Origin: an uncultured Bacillota bacterium
Lineage (GTDB): Bacteria > Bacillota_I > Bacilli_A > RFN20 > CAG-288
Length of the DNA stretch: 64,000 bases
Assembly (NCBI GenBank): GCA_949284445.1
Contig: CASDVP010000005.1
Span: 82,273 to 146,272, forward strand
Direction of reading: 5' to 3'
A program made the position numbers and the translations under genes. Numbering within the stretch: the first letter of the stretch is position 1; the number at the start of each line of letters is the position of its first letter. Below the pieces are notes generated by a model, which saw only the letters and a list, made by a program, of their open reading frames with translations, was not told where the DNA came from and searched no databases. Of the stretch, positions 35,427 to 44,259 are shown piece by piece.

Positions 35427-37255
35427 TTTTTCTTGCTAAACAACCAGATAGATGGTGCTTCTTCACCTTGTGCTTTCTTGATGATAGCTAACCACCACCA
35501 TACTAAGAGAACATAAACGATATCAATCACTAATTCGACGATGAATAACAAACCTTTAAATATCCAGGTTATAACCTTTAAAACAGGTTCAAAGATCATA
35601 GCTAAGATAACTAAGACTACTAATGCTACAATCAAGAATACCCACGAATATTGTTTAAAGAATTGAACTATATCATTAGTTATGAAATCCCATAAGCTAG
35701 GCGCAGGCATGCCTATTAAATAAGCATTCCTTGTTGTTAATGGATCATGTATGGTTCTGATATCAAACACTTTGTTATTCTGAACTACTTTCATGCCTAA
35801 TGTCACTGTTCCATAGAGCTCATGACATTCAGTAGTTTTAATAAAGACAGTTGTACTACCAGTTCCCCCATCTGGAAATGCTCTAACAACTTGTGGTTCT
35901 TCATCGATAGATCTGACTAATGAATCTGCTTCTATTGCATAGGCGAACTTATAATTTATATGATCATCAGAAGTGACGAATTGTTTAAATGCTTCCCAAC
36001 TCTCTTTTTCATCTTTAGATGCATCTTCATCAGGTGAATAGCTATCTATATTTTGAATATCTACAATCATCGGAACTTTATATTTCTTAGTAATAGTATA
36101 ATGTTGCCATAAATCATCATTATCGTATTGCTCTTCAAAAGAGACAACTTCATTTTTAGTGACACCATTTAATGAATAACTAGTGCCATCTTCAGCATAA
36201 CTAGTATATGTATATTCTTGTCCTAATATATCATGAAGCGTATAACTGATTTTTGATATATTGCTATATGTATCTCGATAAACTGATGGGTCTGGTGATT
36301 TAGAAATCTCACCCATCACGCTTCCCAAAGTATAGGTGAAAGCCGTATAGTCTAATACATTCGTATGCCAATAAACTTCTTTGATTTCATCTGGTTTAAA
36401 AGTTTCATCTTTGAAATTAAAGAAAACATAGAAAATTTCTTTAGCTTCATTAAGCTTTTCATCTTGTTTTGTATGAAGAAAATAAAAAATCGTTGAAGCA
36501 CCACTAGCTTCATAAGCTTCTGAATGTGTTGGTGCTAACCATAGATCTTGAACTGCTTCTAATTCATATGTGTCTTCTGAATAGTAATTAAAAAGTGCAT
36601 TCTCTTCTTTACAATTATTATCATACAAGAGCTCATATTCGTTATCTGTGCCGAAATCATAAGTTTTGTCACTAACACTATCTGGTGTTAACACTCTCAA
36701 TGTTCTTGGTTTGAATCTATATGTTTCTTCAGAGCTTTCTATTGCTACATAATTCGGGATTGTAAACTTATAATAATAACCTTTAGATCCACTATAAAAA
36801 TTAATTAAATCAAGCTGTGAAGTTTTTATTACATCATTTTCATATCCAGTGCCATCATCTTTTATCTCTGAAGCGTTGTAATAATCCAAAGAATAAGAAT
36901 ATGTGCACGATTTATAGTCATATATTTTGTTTTCATTCAACTGACAATCATCAATTCTATCTGCTGAATATAGATATAAATACAACTGATTCACACCATT
37001 TGGAAGAGTTCCTAAATACTTATATGACGTCTCTTCACCTAACTTTCCTTGTGGAGTTATTGAATCGATATCAAAATTTCTATATTCTTCATCAGATACA
37101 TGTCCATCTTTATTAGCATCACCATAAAGAACTGCTAAGTCATAATAAACATTTGTTCTAGCTATATCATAAGGTGAATCATATGATGCATATTTAGTTA
37201 TTGGAGTGCCGATAGCTAAGCCTAATGTTATTCCTAATAATATTCTATTCATCAT
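35423..37255 (-). CDS. large secreted/membrane-anchored protein with EF-hand
   Basis: 610 aa. An N-terminal signal-like helix (1-20) is followed by an EF-hand-like calcium loop, D46-x-N48-x-D50-G51-x-V53-S54-x-x-E57, near the start of the mature protein. A long extracellular region of about 450 residues rich in Asp, Tyr and Ser has no other recognisable domain. Two to three hydrophobic helices near the C-terminus (about 530-600) end in a WWW stretch and EEAPSIW, like the 91-aa protein of the same operon. Surface exposed with membrane anchor. An adsorption or minor virion role is inferred from the neighbours. Start ATGA overlaps the lipoprotein stop. Confidence 0.65.
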   Translation of the reverse strand: MMNRILLGITLGLAIGTPITKYASYDSPYDIARTNVYYDLAVLYGDANKDGHVSDEEYRNFDIDSITPQGKLGEETSYKYLGTLPNGVNQLYLYLYSADRIDDCQLNENKIYDYKSCTYSYSLDYYNASEIKDDGTGYENDVIKTSQLDLINFYSGSKGYYYKFTIPNYVAIESSEETYRFKPRTLRVLTPDSVSDKTYDFGTDNEYELLYDNNCKEENALFNYYSEDTYELEAVQDLWLAPTHSEAYEASGASTIFYFLHTKQDEKLNEAKEIFYVFFNFKDETFKPDEIKEVYWHTNVLDYTAFTYTLGSVMGEISKSPDPSVYRDTYSNISKISYTLHDILGQEYTYTSYAEDGTSYSLNGVTKNEVVSFEEQYDNDDLWQHYTITKKYKVPMIVDIQNIDSYSPDEDASKDEKESWEAFKQFVTSDDHINYKFAYAIEADSLVRSIDEEPQVVRAFPDGGTGSTTVFIKTTECHELYGTVTLGMKVVQNNKVFDIRTIHDPLTTRNAYLIGMPAPSLWDFITNDIVQFFKQYSWVFLIVALVVLVILAMIFEPVLKVITWIFKGLLFIVELVIDIVYVLLVWWWLAIIKKAQGEEAPSIWLFSKKK

Positions 37256-37809
37256 AATTCTATGCTCCCAAATAACTTCTGATGGTAAACATTAGCCACA
37301 TTCATCGTTAATTGTTCACCTGTTTCTGATATCGTGGATACAGATATAGCTACTCCGCTTCTGTTCCAAGATACTGGTAATGAAACACAAGGCTCATCTG
37401 TATTTAATAAACCCATAGACGTAAAGAAACTGATGCTTCCACCATCATCAAAGAAATCTGATATAGAATCATAGATAGAATTTTTAATGACCTCTGGTGC
37501 TACATCATAAAAGCCTGCTTTCATACCGAAACTATTCTGATCAGTTGATAGACTTGTATCTAGAGTCCCGGAACTTAAATTAACAAAAAAATCATAACCA
37601 TGTTCTTTATGTTGTTCACCAGGTTGTAAGATATCAACATATAGAAAATGATCATATCTATATCCTGTTGCTACATCTTGAGAATATGGATATCCGCCTA
37701 TATACAGCTTGCTTTTATCGATCTCTTCTTGGAGGATACTATCGCAAGAACTTAAACTGAACAGGCTTAATGAGCTCATCAAAGCTATTATCATCTGCTT
37801 TAATTTCAT
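37252..37809 (-). CDS. element lipoprotein, unknown function
   Basis: 185 aa from ATG 37809; an upstream GTG at 37818 overlaps the AAAGGAG site and is not used. Lipobox LSSC with Cys22 follows a hydrophobic helix. The mature part has no recognised domain; it contains GGYPYSQD and a Gly/Ser/Phe-rich centre. It is exported and lipid-anchored. Sits inside the assembly operon between Ig-like and EF-hand proteins. Not similar to the two decayed small lipoproteins at 31278 and 43272. Confidence 0.65.
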   Translation of the reverse strand: MKLKQMIIALMSSLSLFSLSSCDSILQEEIDKSKLYIGGYPYSQDVATGYRYDHFLYVDILQPGEQHKEHGYDFFVNLSSGTLDTSLSTDQNSFGMKAGFYDVAPEVIKNSIYDSISDFFDDGGSISFFTSMGLLNTDEPCVSLPVSWNRSGVAISVSTISETGEQLTMNVANVYHQKLFGSIEL

Positions 37810-37872
37810 TTTCTTCACTCCTTTCTTTTAGATAAAGAGAGGGGAGTTTTATTCTCCCCTCCAAAAGGATTC

Positions 37873-39291
37873 TTATTTATTAATACTTGAAGAATCTTCT
37901 ATCTCTGGTGTACTACTAGAATTAGGAACTTCTTCTTCGGGTTCTTCTGCAAATCTTAAGTCCCATTCATAATCAGTGATCCAGCAATCAAACTTGAACT
38001 TAGTGAACACTCCTCTAAACCAGTTTTTAAAACATTGCCAGAATTTAGTCCAACCAGAAAGTTCATCATCTGGATTTACTGCATTTCTTCCTTCAGTTAC
38101 CCTAATTGTTAAATTATCATTTTTTGTTCCAATACTTTGATCATCGTTAAGATAATTCACTTGATAATTTACCTTGTAACTTCCAACAGATGTTGGATTC
38201 TCTTGATAATCGGTATCATCCAATAAAACTGATGTGACATTTAATTCTGGATATAATCCATAAGTGATAATTGATTGAATTTGTGAAGAAGTTAAAGGAG
38301 CATCTGAAGTTGCGCTAACTAATGTGGAAGAAAGAACAAACACAGGTGGCAAATCCGCTGACACAGTGACATGTGCTACAAATTCACCTTTGTTTCCACC
38401 CGTATCAGTACAAACAACTTTCACATCACATGCACCAACTTTTGTTGGGATAAATTCACCTTCAATTTCTAATTGTAAACTCTCACTTGAATCGACATTA
38501 TCTGTCACGGCAAAGAGATCTAAAAAGTCTTCTTGTGACAGATTTAACACCTTTGATAATCCGATCATGATATTACCATCTCCACCATCTTTCATAGTGA
38601 TGATCGGTGCTTGAGTATCTCTCACTGAAACTTGAAACTCTTGTGTTGCTGCATTTCCAGAACTATCTGCCACTGTCACATTTAATCTATGATTGCCTAC
38701 ATCGAAAGCTGACCACACTTTATCTTCTATTAATGGTTCGCCATCTAATGTATATGTTGGAGAGCCGATTGTACCACCGTGATCTGTACCATTATCTGTG
38801 ATTGTGAAATATTCAGAAATTTTATCAAATTCTAATGTATCACCGGTCGAAAAGACAAAGGACTTTGAAGGAGCTAAAGCAATTATTGGGTTTACGATAT
38901 CTATAACATGAATCTCTAAATAAGCAGTTGAACTTTGCAAGTATTTATCAGTAGCAGTGATAGTGATTGTATAAACACCTAACTTTGTTTCATCGTATTT
39001 AGCTTTTTCTTCTTCAGTGCATTTTACTTCGACATCTACACCTAATAAATCTTCAGCAGAAACATTAGCTAAAATCTGATCGATAGTCCAAGGATCATCC
39101 ACATTGACATAGATTTCTGCTGTTTCACCATCTTCTAATTCACCATCTTCACCATCATTTGCACGCAATACATTTGCTCTTTTTGAATCAACTGTAGGCT
39201 TGAAGCTCATCTGATCATGACTTGTTAAGCCATTAATAGAACATAGTGTTGACATGAGACCTAATAACATCATCGTTTTAATTTGTTTCAT
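37873..39291 (-). CDS. secreted Ig-like domain protein, second paralog
   Basis: 472 aa from ATG 39291 with AAAGGAGG upstream. Signal peptide (1-25) then three or four Ig-like/cadherin-like beta domains, seen as repeated TVTATDKYLQSS, NVTVADSSGNAAT and VCTDTGGNKGEF strands. It shares about 250 residues and a W/F-rich tail (core NWFRGVFTKFKFDCWITD) with the protein encoded next to it at 39327-41330. A further acidic tail rich in Ser, Pro and Glu follows. The beta domains suggest adhesion to a carbohydrate or host surface; a receptor-binding virion role is inferred. Confidence 0.68.
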   Translation of the reverse strand: MKQIKTMMLLGLMSTLCSINGLTSHDQMSFKPTVDSKRANVLRANDGEDGELEDGETAEIYVNVDDPWTIDQILANVSAEDLLGVDVEVKCTEEEKAKYDETKLGVYTITITATDKYLQSSTAYLEIHVIDIVNPIIALAPSKSFVFSTGDTLEFDKISEYFTITDNGTDHGGTIGSPTYTLDGEPLIEDKVWSAFDVGNHRLNVTVADSSGNAATQEFQVSVRDTQAPIITMKDGGDGNIMIGLSKVLNLSQEDFLDLFAVTDNVDSSESLQLEIEGEFIPTKVGACDVKVVCTDTGGNKGEFVAHVTVSADLPPVFVLSSTLVSATSDAPLTSSQIQSIITYGLYPELNVTSVLLDDTDYQENPTSVGSYKVNYQVNYLNDDQSIGTKNDNLTIRVTEGRNAVNPDDELSGWTKFWQCFKNWFRGVFTKFKFDCWITDYEWDLRFAEEPEEEVPNSSSTPEIEDSSSINK

Positions 39292-39326
39292 CGATTTATT
39301 TCCTCCTTTATAAAACAAACTTAATA

Positions 39327-41330
39327 CTACTCACCAAATCTTACTTTCCATTCAGAGTCTGTTATCCAACAATCAAATTTGAATTTGGTGAAAACACCTC
39401 TGAACCAATTGCAAAAGCATTGCCAAAATTCAACCCACCAATTACAAAATTTTTCCCATCCATTCATCTCTTCATGAGCATTTTCAGCATTATCAGAAAC
39501 TACCATTGTAAAAGTATCATTTTCACTTTTTATAATTCCATTTGCTTCATATGTGAATGAATAATTAATAGGATAGTTTCCCTTTTTTGTAGCATTCTTT
39601 TGATATTCAGTATCATCAACGACAACTGTTCTCAATTCTTTATCAGGTTGCAGAGCTTTCATAATAACTGTTTTTACTTCCCCACTTGATAATGGCTGTT
39701 TAGCTGATGCCGAAACTAAAGTGCTAGACAAAACAAAAACAGGCGGTAAATCACTATCAACAATCACATGAGAGATTAAGCTTCCTTTATTATTAGCTGA
39801 ATCAGTACAAGTGATAGTGATGTCATATTCACCTACTGTTGTCGGTATAAATGTACCTTCGATCTGTAATTTTAAATTATCTGAAGAATCATGATTATCA
39901 GTCGCAGAAAACAACATCAAAAAATCATCTTCGGTCAAATTGAGAAGTCTTGATAATCCAACAATTAAATCATTTGTGCCACCATCTCTCCTTTTGATCA
40001 CAGGAGCCGTTATATCATGAACTATAAGACTATAGCTTTCAGTTGTTGAATTTCCTGCGCTATCAGATGCTATAACTTTTAATACATGATCACCGCATTC
40101 TTCACTGCTAAATGTTTTATCATCTACAAGAGCTTCATCATCGATGTAATAAGCAACATTTTCTAAATTATTGCTATCATCAGTAACTAAAATATACTCA
40201 TCAATCGAAGAAACTGAAATTGTTTCTCCTTCATTAAAAGTTAAATCTTTAAGAAGTTGAATCGTAGGTGAAATCGTATCTTTGACAATGATTTCTAGCC
40301 AAAAATTAACATCATATGTATCTTCATAAGAGGTCTTAAATAGCAAATCATATGTTCCAGGTGTAGAAGCATCATAAATACCCTCATAATCAGGTAATAA
40401 TTGTGGAGCGGTAAAGATAGCTGCTGAATATTTACATGATATATATTGCTTTCCTGTAACCTTATCTAAAATTGTATTGATATCTGGATATTCATTAACA
40501 CCAGCTTCAAAAACAATAGGCGGTTGATTCCATCCTAAATGATTTCCTGTTTGCTTGTTATAGAAAATATTATTATAGAATCCCATATAAACAGGAACTT
40601 CACCACTTAAAATATCTTCTCCTTTAACAGAATTTCCATACGAATCTTGAATATAGATTTCGCCGAGCTGCTCCAATACTCGATTTCCAGAACCATCAAC
40701 GTCATCATAAAAATCCTGGATATTGCCGAGAATGGTAGTAGGGCAAAGATTGTTTATTCTATTTTCTAAAACATTATTGCCATAATTGTATCCCTGAAAA
40801 GGAAACTCAAATGGAATATCTTTATCCCAATCTGGCTGATTATATGATGTTCTAGAAAACCCATAATAATCATCTCCTGAATATACAGGAGTGTCCCAAG
40901 GATGAAACTTATTATCTCCTATGGAAATAAAAAAATAAGTATATTCGTCAACATAATTATCGAGAATAGATTTGATTGCAAATAATTCATCAGGAGTGTC
41001 TTCTTCCTCAGGATGATTAAAACCGACCTTATAAGGTGTTAGTGTTTCATCATATCCAGGATATGAAGACAATCTTCTAGAAGGTGCAGAAAAGATTTCT
41101 CTAAAATTATTAAGCTCATCACCAGATAATACAGTCAACTCAAAATCATAGGAAGTATCTGGGGCAGGAATATTATTCTCATCAGTGATGGATTCGAAAC
41201 TTCTATTACTTATTTTTTTTAGTGAAGTAAAAGTAGTAGCTATAGTAGAAGTTCTAGGACTCGCTTGTGCTATACTAGTCATCGATAGTGCTGATATGGC
41301 TAATACTATCTTTTTACTAATTTTATGCAT
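39327..41330 (-). CDS. secreted Ig-like domain protein, first paralog
   Basis: 667 aa. Signal peptide with AQA cleavage near residue 23. An N-terminal domain of about 300 residues has no match that I can name; then Ig-like repeats such as DNLTFN-type strands and VIASDSAGNSTT and CTDSANNKGSL, and the closing NWFRGVFTKFKFDCWITD tail shared with its downstream paralog. Secreted, maybe membrane-associated through that amphipathic tail, which lacks a classic transmembrane helix. AAGGAGGTGATG lies before the ATG. It begins the secreted part of the operon, 144 bp after the ATPase gene. Confidence 0.68.
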   Translation of the reverse strand: MHKISKKIVLAISALSMTSIAQASPRTSTIATTFTSLKKISNRSFESITDENNIPAPDTSYDFELTVLSGDELNNFREIFSAPSRRLSSYPGYDETLTPYKVGFNHPEEEDTPDELFAIKSILDNYVDEYTYFFISIGDNKFHPWDTPVYSGDDYYGFSRTSYNQPDWDKDIPFEFPFQGYNYGNNVLENRINNLCPTTILGNIQDFYDDVDGSGNRVLEQLGEIYIQDSYGNSVKGEDILSGEVPVYMGFYNNIFYNKQTGNHLGWNQPPIVFEAGVNEYPDINTILDKVTGKQYISCKYSAAIFTAPQLLPDYEGIYDASTPGTYDLLFKTSYEDTYDVNFWLEIIVKDTISPTIQLLKDLTFNEGETISVSSIDEYILVTDDSNNLENVAYYIDDEALVDDKTFSSEECGDHVLKVIASDSAGNSTTESYSLIVHDITAPVIKRRDGGTNDLIVGLSRLLNLTEDDFLMLFSATDNHDSSDNLKLQIEGTFIPTTVGEYDITITCTDSANNKGSLISHVIVDSDLPPVFVLSSTLVSASAKQPLSSGEVKTVIMKALQPDKELRTVVVDDTEYQKNATKKGNYPINYSFTYEANGIIKSENDTFTMVVSDNAENAHEEMNGWEKFCNWWVEFWQCFCNWFRGVFTKFKFDCWITDSEWKVRFGE

Positions 41331-41474
41331 TTATCATCATCACCTCCTTATTGATAAAGCATTTTAAAAGATTAAATATAAGATTGAAGCAATATAAAAG
41401 CTGTATGTTTTATCTGCTTTGATTATACTTTTCTTGCTTTTTATATAAGCTTTAGCTTATATAAAGCATAAATA

Positions 41475-42803
41475 CTATTTTTTAGATTTCTTAGTTATAG
41501 TTTCTTTTTCTCCTTGTTGGTTTCGTTTCTTTAAGACTCTACTTGCTAAGTCATCTTCTGTAATTGCTTTAGGTTCATCTGTGAGCTTCCATCTAGACTT
41601 TTGGATGAGCATCTTTTGTACAGAATGAAATTGAAAAGTGTTAGTGCTTCCTCGACAATACTTGATAGGTATCACTGCTCTTAAAGCATCCACTGTATCT
41701 GAAGTGATTCTAGTTTTCCCAAAGTCGTTAGTATCATGATATATGCGACCAAGGAAGAGAACATATGAGTGAGATGCTACACATTTTTTTAAGTTGTAGA
41801 TTTTACCAAGGAAGTCACGACTTTTAGAATTTACCAAGTATGCTTCATAGCCTTTCTTTTTCTTTTTGAACCAAAGATTAATTCTAGCTGGAATAGTGAT
41901 TAAATTAAGATAGAACATTGCTGTGAAATGTGGATTGATTGCAATAGATTTTCTCATAGCTACAATTTCTGTCGCTAAATCTCTTTCACGATTGATATCT
42001 GTCCCCCAGTATTGATTAGTTGTTGTGTAATAGATAGTTTCTTGACCTAGTTGACCGATAAGACGCATACAATCAGCAGCTCCAGAATCTTGTTTTGAAT
42101 ATTGCCAGAATGTTGTACAATCCTTACCCGATAATTGTTTTTCATCTTCACAAATAATCGAATAGGGAAGCAAGTGATAATCTTGAAGTTTATCAGAATC
42201 TTTTTTATCTGGATTAAGTGCACAATCTTTTATATTCAACATTTCAGGTGAGTAATCCATAGCATCGTTATTGGTTATCCATGAGTGAAAAGCTTTGCCG
42301 TAGTAATAAACATAATTATTTCTCATCAAAGCCCATCTAGCATCAATATAATCAGCAAGTAATGAAAGAAATGGGACAGGTTTTGCAGAAAGATGATTGT
42401 CATAACTCAAATTAGCATAAGCAGCTAAAAGCGAGCCATCGGCAAGCAGTTTTTTAGCTTCTGTGTATGAATCAATGTATCCTTGCTCAAAATCCTCTAC
42501 AAGCCTCTTTTCAATACAATCGAAGGGAATTTGTGGAAAAGCTAGACAAATGAATTTTATTTTTAATAGTGCCCGTTTGATTAAATCTTTTGTTCTGATA
42601 TTAGCATATCCTGCTTGAAATGTGGTTTTACCGGACCGAACTTTACCAGTGATATAAACTAAGTAACGCAAATGATTGCAAAGAAACTTTTCAGTTCTTC
42701 TGCTAGAGCCTCGAAGTAATAAATAATAGACTAATTCAACAATCCAAGGCACAATTAATAGAGCTAAAAAAATACAAAGAATTACAATAGAAGCTATTGA
42801 CAT
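41475..42803 (-). CDS. membrane P-loop ATPase, Zot/pI-like assembly candidate
   Basis: 442 aa. One N-terminal membrane helix (4-30) followed by Walker A GKVRSGKTT (53-61) and a hydrophobic strand ending in EDE (YSIICEDE, 214-221) as Walker B. QLGQETIYYTTTNQYW (251-266) may be the sensor region; the C-terminus is very basic. The plan, one membrane segment next to a HerA/FtsK-like ATPase, resembles pI/Zot of filamentous phages and ATPases of plectroviruses, but I cannot show homology from sequence alone. It would drive DNA or virion export. A conjugation coupling ATPase is the main alternative; no relaxase is near. First gene of the minus-strand operon. Confidence 0.55.
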   Translation of the reverse strand: MSIASIVILCIFLALLIVPWIVELVYYLLLRGSSRRTEKFLCNHLRYLVYITGKVRSGKTTFQAGYANIRTKDLIKRALLKIKFICLAFPQIPFDCIEKRLVEDFEQGYIDSYTEAKKLLADGSLLAAYANLSYDNHLSAKPVPFLSLLADYIDARWALMRNNYVYYYGKAFHSWITNNDAMDYSPEMLNIKDCALNPDKKDSDKLQDYHLLPYSIICEDEKQLSGKDCTTFWQYSKQDSGAADCMRLIGQLGQETIYYTTTNQYWGTDINRERDLATEIVAMRKSIAINPHFTAMFYLNLITIPARINLWFKKKKKGYEAYLVNSKSRDFLGKIYNLKKCVASHSYVLFLGRIYHDTNDFGKTRITSDTVDALRAVIPIKYCRGSTNTFQFHSVQKMLIQKSRWKLTDEPKAITEDDLASRVLKKRNQQGEKETITKKSKK

Positions 42804-43053
42804 AGTATCTCGATCAAGACACTTTTAAGTTTAATCTAACTAGTATTTCTGTCAATAAAGTTGATGATTAAGGCTTAAAAAACCTTTTATTTATGGGCTT
42901 TTTTTATTTTTAGATATATACCATTCATTTTTTAAAAAATGATTAGAATTTAAAAAATCCGTATTTGTTTCCTTAATAGCAAAAAAAATTTCAAGACGAA
43001 TATCACTATTAAATGAAATAGTCAATTATTTTTTGTTTGAGATTGGATTACTC
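42804..43053. other. AT-rich gap upstream of the ATPase gene
   Basis: No open frame. It should contain the ATPase operon promoter (minus strand); it runs into the origin-like stretch at 43054. Confidence 0.35.
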
Positions 43054-43121
43054 GCGCGCATACGCGCAATATTAATAATCTTTTTATAAAAGATATATAA
43101 AAAAGATATTTAAAAAGATAT
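43054..43121. other. GC stem-loop and AT-rich repeats, part of an origin-like region
   Basis: GCGCG (43054-43058), loop CATA, CGCGC (43063-43067) is a GC island in AT-rich DNA. It is followed by three copies of AAAAGATAT at 43088, 43101 and 43113 (12-13 bp apart). A small GC hairpin, AT-rich direct repeats and iterons together are the standard layout of plasmid replication origins with a strand-opening region. Confidence 0.55.
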
Positions 43122-43166
43122 TTATACTAGGAAAATAAAGAGGGATTCTAAGGGGGAAAAAGAGGG

Positions 43167-43248
43167 GTGCAATATTTTGCATCACCTAGTGCAATATTTT
43201 GCACCAAGTAGTGCAATATTTTGCATTTGCAAGTGCAATTTTTTGCAC
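43167..43248. repeat. four palindromic iterons with 22-bp period
   Basis: GTGCAATATTTTGCA(T/C) occurs at 43167, 43189, 43211 and 43233, each copy 16 bp and exactly 22 bp from the next. Copy 4 has TTTTTT in the centre instead of TATTTT. Each half-site is GTGCAA/TTGCAC. Regular spacing of two helical turns is typical of initiator binding sites in plasmid origins; cooperative repressor binding would also fit. Confidence 0.85.
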
Positions 43249-43271
43249 ATGGAGATTATAACTAAATTATT

Positions 43272-43481
43272 TTACAGATATGCGAAAAGGTAGTCGTTAA
43301 TATATTTTTTTGTAAATGTGCATAATCCAAAGCTATCATTTTTCGTATAAGATACATAATCCCCATAGAAAAAATACTTACCAAATTAACCCGTTGGTGG
43401 ATTCTCTTCTTTATTGCATGAACTACATAAAAAGAAAGAACCTATGACCAAACAACCTAAAAATTTAATCACTTTGTTCAT
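43272..43481 (-). pseudogene. second decayed small lipoprotein, element copy
   Basis: ATG 43479-43481 follows the XRE gene by 5 nt, with AAAGGAG inside the last XRE codons. The frame gives a lipoprotein signal with Cys22 and ends at TAA 43386-43388 after only 31 residues. The same frame continues FGKYFFYGDYVSYTKND and ends at 43272-43274. This continuation resembles the FYEDYVTYKD stretch of the decayed gene at 31278-31849, so the original gene was longer. A functional 31-residue peptide cannot be excluded. Confidence 0.6.
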
Positions 43482-43486
43482 ATTAT

Positions 43487-43849
43487 CTATTTCTCCTTTG
43501 TTTGGTAAGTCGAATTTACTTGAACGTTATTATTATCACCCTTTACCTTGATATCAACAGGATTTATACCAGATAAGACTTGATTTAAGAGCTTATTAGC
43601 TTGTACCAAATCTTCATATTGTTTTCTAGAAATTATTACTAAATCTTCATTCTTTGCCCCTAATAATTGATTGATTGAAATCCCATAAAAATTAGCTAAA
43701 TCAATGAGTGTCCCACAATCTGGTTCACAAACATTTCTTTCATAATTTGAATATGTTTGTTTTGCAATATGAACAGCATCGGCTACATCTTGTTGCCTTA
43801 AAGCCCTACTTTTACGATAAAAAAGTAAACTTTTTGCTAATTGTTCCAT
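43487..43849 (-). CDS. XRE-family transcriptional regulator
   Basis: 120 aa. A Cro/CI-type helix-turn-helix covers residues 8-62: RALRQQDVADAVHIAKQTYSN and NYERNVCEPDCGTLIDLANFYG. The C-terminal half lacks a recognised peptidase or oligomerisation domain. Divergent from the replication/integration operon across 137 bp that carry a palindrome at 43931-43944, so it is the likely element repressor controlling its state. Confidence 0.85.
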   Translation of the reverse strand: MEQLAKSLLFYRKSRALRQQDVADAVHIAKQTYSNYERNVCEPDCGTLIDLANFYGISINQLLGAKNEDLVIISRKQYEDLVQANKLLNQVLSGINPVDIKVKGDNNNVQVNSTYQTKEK

Positions 43850-43890
43850 GCTTGTATCTTATCAAAAGTATCATTTTTTGTAACTTGTTC

Positions 43891-43944
43891 TTGACAAAAA
43901 AAAAAAAATGAGAAAATTGTAAGTGAAAATCTCTAATATTAGAG
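43891..43944. promoter_or_regulatory. divergent control region with palindromic operator
   Basis: TTGACA at 43891-43896 (plus) and, overlapping, TTGTCA on the minus strand suggest back-to-back -35 elements with a run of 13 A between. Downstream on the plus strand is the perfect 14-bp palindrome CTCTAATATTAGAG (43931-43944), placed to block the plus-strand operon; it is the best operator candidate for the XRE protein. Confidence 0.5.
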
Positions 43945-43986
43945 TTTTAAGAACAAAATCAAACAAATTAAGAGAGGAAAAATAGC

Positions 43987-44259
43987 ATGATAGTAAACAG
44001 ATACATGGTATCAGCATACTCTAATGGAAGATACTTAGAAGAACGTTTGTTTACTAGTTTTAATGCAGCACTCAATTACGCTACTGGTTTTTCTCTTGCA
44101 CTTCTTAAATTACATCAAAATTTCAGTTCAGTTTTTATTTACGATAGAAAAACTGGTGTATCAATTGATTACATGAAGATAGAAGGAATCGGATGCACTA
44201 GCGTTTCATCTAGATTAGCAAAAAAAATTATGAAAGTAGGAGGAAAAAAACATGAATGA
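43987..44259 (+). CDS. hypothetical, first gene of element replication-type operon
   Basis: 90 aa, basic, no membrane helix. FTSFNAALNYATGFSLALLKL is a central helix-rich stretch. Not recognised. Ribosome site GAGAGGAAAA precedes the ATG. Directly behind the operator and XRE gene, where phages often carry small early regulators. Overlaps the next gene by 8 nt. Confidence 0.55.
   Translation: MIVNRYMVSAYSNGRYLEERLFTSFNAALNYATGFSLALLKLHQNFSSVFIYDRKTGVSIDYMKIEGIGCTSVSSRLAKKIMKVGGKKHE

Noticed and set aside
43167..43248. Four regularly spaced repeats as a CRISPR array
   Set aside because: Period is 22 bp with only 6 bp between palindromes; no spacers of CRISPR length and no cas genes.
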